Assembly: GCA_937901335.1 (NCBI GenBank)
Contig: CALCHC010000036.1
Span: 1 to 32,424 of the forward strand
DNA length: 32,424 bases
Source of the DNA: an uncultured Phascolarctobacterium sp.
Lineage (GTDB): Bacteria > Bacillota > Negativicutes > Acidaminococcales > Acidaminococcaceae
Direction of reading: 5' to 3'
Part shown: in pieces, positions 23,607-30,492 of the stretch
Position numbering within the stretch: position 1 is the stretch's first letter
How the letters are laid out: each line of letters starts with the position of its first letter
Notes under the pieces: generated by a model
What the model saw: the letters and a program-made list of their open reading frames with translations, nothing else
What the model was told of the DNA's origin: nothing
Database searches by the model: none
Program-made: the position numbers and the translations under genes

Positions 23607-23840
23607 AATACGTATATGGAACGCTTTGAAGGAGAAGCAGCCTACTAAACTTTCAGAAAGCTGTCGGTTGATGCAAGACAGTAGCAAGGTAGAACTGTTC
23701 CGCTCTGGAGCGGCAAATGATGAATTTGACGGGCTCGCCCGATACAGCGATAAGAGTTGGCCTATTTATAGGCAATTTGGGTGGCAACGCGGGAAAAGTT
23801 CTCGTCCCATTGGGGATGAGGGCTTATTTTTTTACCCGTT
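23607..23840 (+). promoter_or_regulatory. T-box riboswitch, probably tRNA-Ser specific
   Basis: The conserved T-box core GGGTGGCAACGCGGG (23779-23793) is followed by a terminator, the standard antiterminator/terminator switch. Stem I appears as GAAC (23619-23622) pairing with GTTC (23697-23700) and a distal hairpin CTGTC-GGTTGATGCAA-GACAG carrying the conserved distal loop. CCGCT/AGCGG (23700-23713) fits stem III. An AGC serine codon followed by A (23683-23685) lies on the 3' side of stem I where the specifier belongs. The TGGC of the T-box would pair with an acceptor ending GCCA, consistent with the G73 of tRNA-Ser. Uncharged tRNA-Ser would let transcription continue into serC and serA. Confidence 0.9.
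23798..23833 (+). terminator. T-box leader terminator
   Basis: CTCGTCCC (23801-23808) pairs with GGGATGAG (23813-23820), one G-U, then a T-run at 23826-23832. The T-box core overlaps the alternative antiterminator partner. Confidence 0.85.
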
Positions 23841-23861
23841 TTACAAAAGGAGATGTAAATT

Positions 23862-24935
23862 ATGAAACGTGCATATAATTTTAACGCTGGCCCTTCTGCA
23901 ATGCCTTTGGAAGTTTTACAAGAAGCACAAGCAGAATTCTTAGATTATTCTGGAACTGGCATGAGCATTATTGAAATGAGCCATCGCAGTCCTGAATATG
24001 ATGCTCTCCACAAAGAAACTAAAGACTTGCTTCGTGAACTGATGGAAATTCCTGAAGACTATGAAATCCTTTTCATTCAAGGTGGTGGCAGCACTCAATT
24101 CTTGATGACTGCGGCAAACTTCTTTACAAAAGCAAGAGCTGCTTACATCAACACCGGTGTTTGGTCTAAAAAAGCTTTGGCAGAAGCAAAACGTTATGGC
24201 GAAGCTTACGAAGCAGCAAGCAGTGCGGATAGAAACCATTGCTACATTCCCCAAGAGTTTGAAATTAAACCGGAAACTTCCTACGTACACATTACTTCCA
24301 ATAATACAATCTACGGTACTGAATATGCGGACTTCCCGAAATTTGAAGTGCCTGTAATCTGCGATATGAGCAGTGACATTCTCTCTCGAAAAGTAAATGT
24401 GGCAGACTTTGATTTAATCTACGCAGGTGCACAAAAAAATCTTGGCCCTGCAGGTGTGGTTATCGTAATTGCGAAAAAATCTTTCTTGGAAACTGCCAAC
24501 GAAGATTTGCCCACCATGTTGAAATATTCTACCTTCACTGAGAACGATTCCTTGTATAACACTCCGCCTGTGTTCTGCATTTATATGGTAAACAAAACCT
24601 TGCACTGGATTAAACGTCAAGGTGGCGTAGATGTAGTTGCTGCCAACAATGCAGCTAAAGCGCAAGTAATCTATGATGTGATTGATAATAGTAACGGTTT
24701 CTTCATCGGTCACGCTGACAAAGAATATCGTAGTAAAATGAACATCACCTTTAATTTGGCTGATAAAGACTTGGAAAAAGATTTTGTAGCTAAAGCAAAA
24801 GCTGCAGGCTTCATTGGCGTTGGCGGTCACAGACTTGTTGGTGGTTGCAGAGCTTCTACCTACAACGCAGTACCCATGGAAGCTTGCCAAGCTTTGGCAG
24901 AATTTATGAAACAATATCAAGAAGAACATAAATAA
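23862..24935 (+). CDS. serC: Phosphoserine aminotransferase
   Basis: 357 residues, normal family size. It converts 3-phosphohydroxypyruvate and glutamate to phosphoserine, the second step of serine synthesis, in the cytoplasm with PLP. It opens with YNFNAGPSAMP and carries FIQGGGSTQF and the PLP lysine Lys192 in DLIYAGAQKNLGPAG; the end GGHRLVGGCRASTYNAV is typical. AAAGGAGATG precedes the ATG. It is the first gene after the serine T-box and is followed 15 bases later by serA, so both serine pathway enzymes respond to serine-tRNA charging. No serB is in the window. Confidence 0.97.
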   Translation: MKRAYNFNAGPSAMPLEVLQEAQAEFLDYSGTGMSIIEMSHRSPEYDALHKETKDLLRELMEIPEDYEILFIQGGGSTQFLMTAANFFTKARAAYINTGVWSKKALAEAKRYGEAYEAASSADRNHCYIPQEFEIKPETSYVHITSNNTIYGTEYADFPKFEVPVICDMSSDILSRKVNVADFDLIYAGAQKNLGPAGVVIVIAKKSFLETANEDLPTMLKYSTFTENDSLYNTPPVFCIYMVNKTLHWIKRQGGVDVVAANNAAKAQVIYDVIDNSNGFFIGHADKEYRSKMNITFNLADKDLEKDFVAKAKAAGFIGVGGHRLVGGCRASTYNAVPMEACQALAEFMKQYQEEHK

Positions 24936-24950
24936 TTGGAGGAAAATAAA

Positions 24951-26543
24951 ATGGCTTTTAAAGTTTTTGTAAGTAATGACGTAAGTGAAAAAGGCGTAGC
25001 TTTGCTGCGTGAACATTTTGATGTAGATGTAATGCCTAATATGCCCGTTCCTGAACTGTGCAAAATCATTGGTGAATACGACGCTCTCGTTAGCCGTAGC
25101 CAAATTCAAGTTACCAAAGAATTGATTGATGCTGCTACTAATTTGAAAGTTATCGGTCGTGCAGGTGTTGGCGTAGATAACATTGATATTCCTGCTGCTA
25201 CTGCTCGTGGTATCGTTGTACTGAACACTCCGGAAGGCAACACCATGGCTGCAACTGAACATACTGTAGCAATGCTCATGGCTATGACCCGTCACATTCC
25301 CCAAGCTCATCAATCCATGCAAGAAGGCAGATGGGATCGTAAAAGCTTTGACGGTATTCAAGTTCAAAACAGAACCTTGGGTATCATTGGCGTAGGTCGT
25401 ATTGGTAGCCGCGTTGCAAAACGTATGCAAGGTATGGAAATGACCACTATCGGTTATGACCCGTACATCACTGAAGAACGCGCTCGTCAAGTTGGCGTTG
25501 AACTGGTAGATTTGGATACCTTGTTGGCAAAATCTGACTACATCACCATTCATACTCCGTTGACCAAAGAAACTGAAAAAATGATTAACGCAGAAACCAT
25601 CGCTAAAATGAAAGATGGTGTACGTTTCGTAAACTGCGCTCGTGGCGGTTGCATGGATGCTCAAGCTGTTGCTGATGCTGTTAAGAGTGGAAAAATGGCT
25701 GGCGCTGCAATCGACGTTTATACCAGCGAACCTTTGCTCCCTGAAAACAATCCGTTCCTTGGCTTGCCTCAAGTTGTACAAACTCCGCACCTTGGTGCTT
25801 CCACTCTTGAAGCGCAAGTTGGCGTAGCAGTTGACGTTGCTTATGGCGTAATTGACGCTCTCCTTGGCAAACCTGTTATGACTGCTGTAAATATGGCTCC
25901 CATTCCGAAAAGCGTTGCAACTGTAATCCAACCGTACTTCGGTTTGGCTGAACGCATGGGTACTGTAGGCATTTACTTGGCAGATGGTCCGGTTAAAGAA
26001 GTTGCTATTGAATACACCGGCGCATTGGCAGAAACCGAAGTTCAAGCTTTGACCACTGCTTTCCTCAAAGGTTTGTTGAACCCCATTCTCCAAGAATCCG
26101 TAAACTATGTAAATGCTCCTGGTCTTGCAAAAGCTCGTAACTTGAATGTTAAAGAAGTTAAATCTCACCATGCAGGCTACTTCACCACTGCAATTACCGT
26201 GAAGATTGCTACTGATAAAGGTGAACATAAACTGGTTGGTACCTTGTTCGACGGCAAAGAACCTAAAATTGTTCAAATCGACCAATACAGAGTGGACTTC
26301 AAACCTGAAGGTTACTTGCTCCTGGCTCCTCACGAAAACAAACCGAATATGATTGGTCAAGTGGCAACTATCCTTGGCGGCGCTGGCATTAACATTAACG
26401 GCATGCAAGTTGGCAGCACCACTAAAGATAACACCAATATTATGGCAGTAGCTGTTGGTAACGATATTCCCAACGATATCATGCTCCAACTTCGTGGTAT
26501 TGAAGGTATCTTCGACGTTAAACTCATTAACTGCGAATGCTAA
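24951..26543 (+). CDS. serA: D-3-phosphoglycerate dehydrogenase (long form with ACT domain)
   Basis: 530 residues, the long SerA form. It oxidises 3-phosphoglycerate with NAD as the first committed step of serine synthesis. The NAD motif is GIIGVGRIGSRVAKR; catalytic Arg231 (NCARGG) and His280 (TPHLGAS) are present with the glutamate between them. After the catalytic domain come the allosteric substrate-binding domain and a C-terminal ACT domain (about residues 455-530), so serine feedback is likely. The ATG at 24951 follows GGAGG; an in-frame TTG at 24936 lies at the edge of that ribosome binding site and is rejected as start. Second gene of the T-box operon. Confidence 0.97.
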   Translation: MAFKVFVSNDVSEKGVALLREHFDVDVMPNMPVPELCKIIGEYDALVSRSQIQVTKELIDAATNLKVIGRAGVGVDNIDIPAATARGIVVLNTPEGNTMAATEHTVAMLMAMTRHIPQAHQSMQEGRWDRKSFDGIQVQNRTLGIIGVGRIGSRVAKRMQGMEMTTIGYDPYITEERARQVGVELVDLDTLLAKSDYITIHTPLTKETEKMINAETIAKMKDGVRFVNCARGGCMDAQAVADAVKSGKMAGAAIDVYTSEPLLPENNPFLGLPQVVQTPHLGASTLEAQVGVAVDVAYGVIDALLGKPVMTAVNMAPIPKSVATVIQPYFGLAERMGTVGIYLADGPVKEVAIEYTGALAETEVQALTTAFLKGLLNPILQESVNYVNAPGLAKARNLNVKEVKSHHAGYFTTAITVKIATDKGEHKLVGTLFDGKEPKIVQIDQYRVDFKPEGYLLLAPHENKPNMIGQVATILGGAGININGMQVGSTTKDNTNIMAVAVGNDIPNDIMLQLRGIEGIFDVKLINCEC

Positions 26544-26560
26544 TTGCATAATGAAAGTAA

Positions 26561-26591
26561 AAAACGCAACTCGAAAGAGTTGCGTTTTGTT
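26561..26591 (+). terminator. Terminator of serCA
   Basis: A 12-bp perfect stem (26561-26572 with 26577-26588) with a GAAA tetraloop, then TTTTGTT. Confidence 0.92.
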
Positions 26592-26618
26592 ATATCTATG
26601 TTAAATCTTTAAATTTTC

Positions 26619-26647
26619 TTGAAGCAGCCAAATATGATTAGTATAAT
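26619..26647 (+). promoter_or_regulatory. Promoter of the Na/Pi cotransporter gene
   Basis: TTGAAG, 17 bases, perfect TATAAT, 34 bases before the start codon. Confidence 0.65.
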
Positions 26648-26680
26648 GTAATTACCAAATTAAATTTTGAGGTGCTAATT

Positions 26681-28288
26681 ATGTTCTTACCATTTATTAG
26701 TTTTTTGGGTGGTTTGGCTTTATTCTTATACGGTATGCAGCTGATGGGCGATGGCTTGCAAAAAGCTGCAGGTGAAAAATTACAAAAGATTTTAGAAATG
26801 ATGACAGGCGTCATCGTTTTTGGCGTGCTGCTTGGCGCAGTAGTTACTGCTGTGCTTCAATCCAGTAGTGCTACCACGGTTATGACTGTTGGCTTAGTTA
26901 ATGCAGGTCTTTTGAATTTGAAGCAAGCTTTTGGCATCGTCATGGGTGCTAATGTTGGTACAACTATGACGGCTCAATTGATTGCTTTTAAATTGACTCA
27001 TTATGTACCGTTGATTTTGTTCATTGGTTTTATGATGAACATCTTGTCCAAACGCAGTCGTGGCAAATTTATCGGCCAAGTGCTTTTAGGCTTTGGTGTT
27101 TTGATGATGGGTATGGACTTTATGGGCAAAGCAGTTATGCCTTTGCGCGAATATCCTGGTTTCATTGAGTTCATTCAAAAATTTGCAGAGTATCCCTTGC
27201 TTGGTATTGGCGTAGGTATTGTAATGACCGTGCTTATCCAATCCAGTAGTGCTACCATCGGTATCTTGATTGCTATGGCAACCCAGGGTTTGATTTCCTT
27301 GGAAGGTGCAATCCCTGTTTTGCTTGGTGATAACATTGGTACTTGTATCACTGCAGTATTGGCAACCTTACGCTCCAATGCTACGGCAAAACGTGTTGCT
27401 CTTGCTCACGTAATGTTTAACCTGATTGGCAGTATTATCTTCGTGACCTTTATGGCGTGGTTTATAAAGCTCGTTTTAGCAGTTTCTCCTGCTGACGACA
27501 TCGCTCGCCAAATTGCGAATGCTCATACTGCTTTCAACGTTATCAATACAATGATTTTTATTCCCTTCACCGGACCGTTCATTAAACTTGTGGAACGTTT
27601 GCTTCCTGATAAATCTGAAGTCATCTCTCGCCGTCCTGTTTACTTGGACGAAGCAATGCTCAAAACTCCGTCCATCGCCATGAGCTTAGCTGTAAAAGAA
27701 GTTGTCCGTATGGGCAATCTTGCTAGCAAAAATGTTCGCTTGGCAATGGAAGCTATCAATGAGTTTGACGAGAAAAAAGTAACTTACGTTTTGGAACACG
27801 AGCCTGTAGTTGACTCCTTGGAAACGGAAATCACCAATTATTTAACTGAAATGAGTGAAGTTCCCATGGGTAACGATTTGTCCGAACGTCACACCGGTCT
27901 CTTGCACGCTTGTAACGATATTGAACGTATTGGCGACCACGGTAAAACTTTGGCGAAAAGAGCTCGTAAGCTTTTTGAAGATGAAATCGACTTTTCTCCC
28001 GAAGCTAAGGAAGAGCTGCTTGTGTTAAGCGAAATGGTAAACAAGGCAAGTGCTCGTTCTTTGGAAGCTTTGGAGAAAAATGACAAAGCCATTGCTGCTG
28101 AAGCTATCGAACTTTGTCGAGCTGTTAAGCAGTTCCAAAAAGAAATTCGTAAAAATCACATTAACCGCCTTAATGAAAGACGTTGCGATCCTGTAGCAGG
28201 CTTTATGATGCTGGAACTTTTGATTAATATGAAGCGTGTTGCCGATCATTCCAAAAATATTAGCCAACTTGTACAAGGTACTTTCTAA
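26681..28288 (+). CDS. Na/Pi cotransporter family protein with PhoU-like C-terminal domain
   Basis: 535 residues from MFLPFISFLGG; the ATG at 26681 has GAGGTG six bases upstream, while the in-frame GTG at 26672 forms part of that site. The membrane part has the duplicated family signature, QSSSATTVMTVGL and QSSSATIGILIAM, in inverted-repeat topology with about eight or nine helices. The last 200 residues are helical with the PhoU-like LLHACNDIERIGDHGKTLAKRA and NMKRVADHSKNI motifs. It probably takes up phosphate with sodium, the PhoU part sensing or regulating. It is a single-gene unit with its own promoter. E. coli YjbB has the same architecture and acts in phosphate export, so direction is open. 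Confidence 0.93.
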   Translation: MFLPFISFLGGLALFLYGMQLMGDGLQKAAGEKLQKILEMMTGVIVFGVLLGAVVTAVLQSSSATTVMTVGLVNAGLLNLKQAFGIVMGANVGTTMTAQLIAFKLTHYVPLILFIGFMMNILSKRSRGKFIGQVLLGFGVLMMGMDFMGKAVMPLREYPGFIEFIQKFAEYPLLGIGVGIVMTVLIQSSSATIGILIAMATQGLISLEGAIPVLLGDNIGTCITAVLATLRSNATAKRVALAHVMFNLIGSIIFVTFMAWFIKLVLAVSPADDIARQIANAHTAFNVINTMIFIPFTGPFIKLVERLLPDKSEVISRRPVYLDEAMLKTPSIAMSLAVKEVVRMGNLASKNVRLAMEAINEFDEKKVTYVLEHEPVVDSLETEITNYLTEMSEVPMGNDLSERHTGLLHACNDIERIGDHGKTLAKRARKLFEDEIDFSPEAKEELLVLSEMVNKASARSLEALEKNDKAIAAEAIELCRAVKQFQKEIRKNHINRLNERRCDPVAGFMMLELLINMKRVADHSKNISQLVQGTF

Positions 28289-28343
28289 ACTCAGAGTGAA
28301 TTTTGTGGCAAATACTTGCGGTTCTGAAATTACAGTGAAGTCC

Positions 28344-28371
28344 TTGTAATCACTATTTAAGATGCTATACT
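28344..28371 (+). promoter_or_regulatory. Promoter ahead of the first hlyD-like gene
   Basis: TTGTAA, 16 bases, TATACT. The predicted start point (about 28378) is directly at the foot of a terminator-like hairpin. Confidence 0.5.
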
Positions 28372-28379
28372 GAACTTAG

Positions 28380-28425
28380 GAGAGTTGTATCCAACTATTG
28401 TTGGAAGCAACTCTCTTTTTATTTT
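28380..28425 (+). terminator. Terminator-like hairpin in front of the first hlyD-like gene
   Basis: GAGAGTTG (28380-28387) pairs with CAACTCTC (28408-28415), with an inner TCCAAC/GTTGGA stem, followed by TTTTTATTTT. It lies 21-60 bases before the start codon. It could be the terminator of the Na/Pi gene or an attenuator at the start of the next transcript. Confidence 0.75.
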
Positions 28426-28440
28426 AAGGAAGTGAGAAGT

Positions 28441-29205
28441 ATGGAATTTATTTGGAAACACAAAAAGACTTGGTCGGTTTTGGCAATTTTAACTACGGTC
28501 ATCGTTATTTTATTTACAATCTTTGGTGGGGCGGCAGAGGAAGAAGTTGCCATGAAAGGCAAGGTTGTGCCAAAGCGAATTTATTTGTCTTTTAATATGG
28601 AGTATCCCATTGAAAAAATGTATGTGCAGGTTGGGGACGAAGTGCATAAAGGCGATGTCTTGGGCGTTCTGCAAATGGAAGATTTAAAAGCACAAGCAGA
28701 AGATGCCAAGAGGAGCATTAGTGCCTATGAAGAAACGCTAAAAGATACTGCTACAGATAAAGAAGCGAAGAAGCTAGCTTATAGCAAGTTGAACGGTTTG
28801 CGGGCAGACCTTTTGTTGAAAGAAAAGTTTTTAAGACAAGGCAGAATAGTTTCTCCCATTGATGGTGTTGTTAGTTTGCGACTACAAGAACCTGGAGATA
28901 TGGCAGTTGCAATGCAACCGGTGTATTACTTGGAAGTTCCTAACAGTAAATGTGTGCAAGCTTATGCAGACGAAGCTTATGTAAAAAGACTTGCACGTGG
29001 GAAGAAAGTAGAAGTAATGACCGAGATTATGCCTGCCATGACGGTAGAGGGAAATATTGAATACGTTTCCACAGTGGCAGAGCCTTTGCCGGGGAGTTTT
29101 TCCGAATTGACTGGTGCGGTTAAAGGCTACGAGGTTAGGGTTGATGTGAAAGATCCCAAGCATTTTTTAAAGACGGGTGAAAATGTTTTGGTTGTTGTAA
29201 AATAA
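28441..29205 (+). CDS. HlyD-family adaptor protein, short-hairpin form
   Basis: 254 residues from MEFIWKHKKTWSV; AAGGAAGTGAG precedes the ATG. One N-terminal membrane anchor (about residues 12-28), then a first lipoyl half (YPIEKMYVQVGDEVHKGDVLGVL), a short helical section of about 50 residues, a second lipoyl half (SPIDGVVSLRLQEPGDMA) and a beta-barrel part. It resembles the downstream hlyD-like gene, with a near-identical LRADLLL..SPIDGVV..RLQEPGDMA core, but its alpha-hairpin is about 60-70 residues shorter. It is probably a partner of the ABC exporter genes downstream. A short hairpin would not reach far across the periplasm, so a different outer partner or a regulatory role is possible. 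Confidence 0.85.
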   Translation: MEFIWKHKKTWSVLAILTTVIVILFTIFGGAAEEEVAMKGKVVPKRIYLSFNMEYPIEKMYVQVGDEVHKGDVLGVLQMEDLKAQAEDAKRSISAYEETLKDTATDKEAKKLAYSKLNGLRADLLLKEKFLRQGRIVSPIDGVVSLRLQEPGDMAVAMQPVYYLEVPNSKCVQAYADEAYVKRLARGKKVEVMTEIMPAMTVEGNIEYVSTVAEPLPGSFSELTGAVKGYEVRVDVKDPKHFLKTGENVLVVVK

Positions 29206-29245
29206 AAGCAGATGTGATTTTTGCAACAAATTTAAGGAGCGTATA

Positions 29246-29274
29246 TTGTTTCTCAAATTTGAATTTGGTATAAT
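29246..29274 (+). promoter_or_regulatory. Promoter of the second hlyD-like gene, with operator-like motif in its spacer
   Basis: TTGTTT, 17 bases, perfect TATAAT. The spacer is almost entirely the motif TCAAATTTGAATTTG (29253-29267), which recurs with one change at 29340-29354. Confidence 0.6.
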
Positions 29275-29293
29275 GAATTCACTGAAAAGAAAA

Positions 29294-29329
29294 TGCTGCG
29301 TTCCCTAAAATGAGCGCAGCAAAATTTTT
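29294..29329 (+). terminator. Terminator-like hairpin between the hlyD-like genes
   Basis: TGCTGCG (29294-29300) pairs with CGCAGCA (29315-29321) across a 14-base loop, followed by AAATTTTTA. It lies in the leader of the second gene and could also end the first gene's transcript. Confidence 0.6.
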
Positions 29330-29336
29330 AACATAA

Positions 29337-29358
29337 ATTTCAAATTTGGATTTGAAAT
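29337..29358. promoter_or_regulatory. 9-4-9 perfect dyad, operator candidate
   Basis: ATTTCAAAT-TTGG-ATTTGAAAT, ending three bases before the AAAGGAGG ribosome binding site. Its core repeats the promoter-spacer motif at 29253-29267 (14 of 15 bases). Likely bound by a dimeric repressor not encoded in this window. Confidence 0.55.
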
Positions 29359-29373
29359 AAAGGAGGAAGGGTT

Positions 29374-30360
29374 ATGCTTAACCTGAAAGAACACAAAAAG
29401 AGAATTATTGGTTTGGCAGCAGTGGTTACCGTAGCTGTTAGTGCTGGTTATTATTATTTCTCCCGGCAAAATTATGAATTTGTTTTGTACGGTAATGTAG
29501 ATATTCGTCAGGTGTCCTTGGCGTTTAACTCCAGCGAGCGTATCGAAAAAATGCTGGTAGAAGAAGGGGACAGAGTTAAGAAGAATGATTTGTTGGCTAC
29601 GTTAGAGAGCAAGCCTTTGGAATTGAGCATTGCCAAAAGCGAAGCTGCCATTGAAAAACAGGAAGCTGTTGTTCAACGCTTGAAGAATGGTTCCCGTCCG
29701 GAAGAAATTGAGCAAAGTGCCGCTAAGATGCGTGCCGCAGAAGCAGATTACGAAAATGCACTTCTTTATAAAAATCGTATGGCAGAGCTGTATAAATTTT
29801 CTGCAATCAGTAAACAAGAGATGGATAACGCTTCTGCAAGATTCAAGGCTGCTGCGGCAGACCTTGACAACGCCCGCGAAACCTATCGTTTAAGTGAGAT
29901 TGGTCCTCGCGTGGAAGATATTGCCGAAGCTGAAGCACAACTGAAAGGTTTGCGCGCTGATCTCCTTTTGCAAAAATACAATCTTAGTCAGACTAAGCTT
30001 CTTTCCCCCATTGATGGCGTGGTTCGCTCACGCTTGCAGGAGCCTGGTGATATGGCCTCTCCTCAAAAACCTGTGTACTTAATTGCAGTGGAAGATACTA
30101 AATGGGTGCGTGCATACATTAGCGAAAAGCGTTTGGGCGAAATTAAGCCCGGAATGGCGGCGCAAGTAATCATCGACACTTATCCTGATAAACCTATTAA
30201 CGGACAAGTTGGCTACATCTCTAACGTGGCGGAGTTTACGCCTAAGACCGTGCAGACAGAAGAACTTAGAAGCTCCCTTGTTTATGAGGTTAGAGTATAT
30301 GTAGAGGATAAAGAAGATGTTCTTCGCATGGGCATGCCTGCAACTGTAAAATTGCTATAA
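29374..30360 (+). CDS. HlyD/YbhG-family adaptor protein, long-hairpin form
   Basis: 328 residues with an N-terminal membrane anchor (about residues 10-28). First lipoyl half (ERIEKMLVEEGDRVKKNDLLATLESKPLE), a long coiled alpha-hairpin (about residues 88-205, with NGSRPEEIEQ as in YbhG/EmrA-like proteins), second lipoyl half (SPIDGVVRSRLQEPGDMA) and beta-barrel (RAYISEKRLGEIKPGM). It should bridge the inner membrane ABC-2 exporter encoded downstream to an outer membrane channel. AAAGGAGG precedes the ATG. Its last codons and stop form the left end of a 125-bp palindromic repeat, which separates it from the ATPase gene. Confidence 0.93.
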   Translation: MLNLKEHKKRIIGLAAVVTVAVSAGYYYFSRQNYEFVLYGNVDIRQVSLAFNSSERIEKMLVEEGDRVKKNDLLATLESKPLELSIAKSEAAIEKQEAVVQRLKNGSRPEEIEQSAAKMRAAEADYENALLYKNRMAELYKFSAISKQEMDNASARFKAAAADLDNARETYRLSEIGPRVEDIAEAEAQLKGLRADLLLQKYNLSQTKLLSPIDGVVRSRLQEPGDMASPQKPVYLIAVEDTKWVRAYISEKRLGEIKPGMAAQVIIDTYPDKPINGQVGYISNVAEFTPKTVQTEELRSSLVYEVRVYVEDKEDVLRMGMPATVKLL

Positions 30361-30470
30361 GCATCGTTATGCTTCGTCACAGCTTGCTTACTCGTTCAAC
30401 GTACGTCAAGTACGCTATCACTTCGTAAGCTTCGCTGTTTCGCGCCTTCCGATACTTCTAACAATTTTAC
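30346..30470. repeat. 125-bp dispersed imperfect palindrome, copy 2
   Basis: Same length and same layout as the copy at 11349-11473. Left end GTAAAATTGCTATAAGCA pairs with right end CTTCTAACAATTTTAC; inner arms ACAGC..GCTTAC pair with GTAAGC..GCTGT; the core CGTACGTCAAGTACGC (30400-30415) is at offset 54 as in copy 1. The first five codons of the element encode the last four residues and stop of the hlyD-like gene. It ends 22 bases before the start codon of the ATPase gene. Confidence 0.75.
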
Positions 30471-30492
30471 TCTAGAAATGTAGGTGAGCTGT

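Noticed and set aside
23626..23865. 79-codon open frame within the serC leader
   Set aside because: It lies across the T-box and its terminator; the RNA structure explains the sequence, and the frame has no family features.
24414..26549. Minus-strand open frame of 711 codons opposite serC and serA
   Set aside because: It is an antisense shadow: serA and serC have clear family motifs and ribosome binding sites, and the biased codon use of these genes leaves the reverse frame open. Its translation has no recognisable domain.
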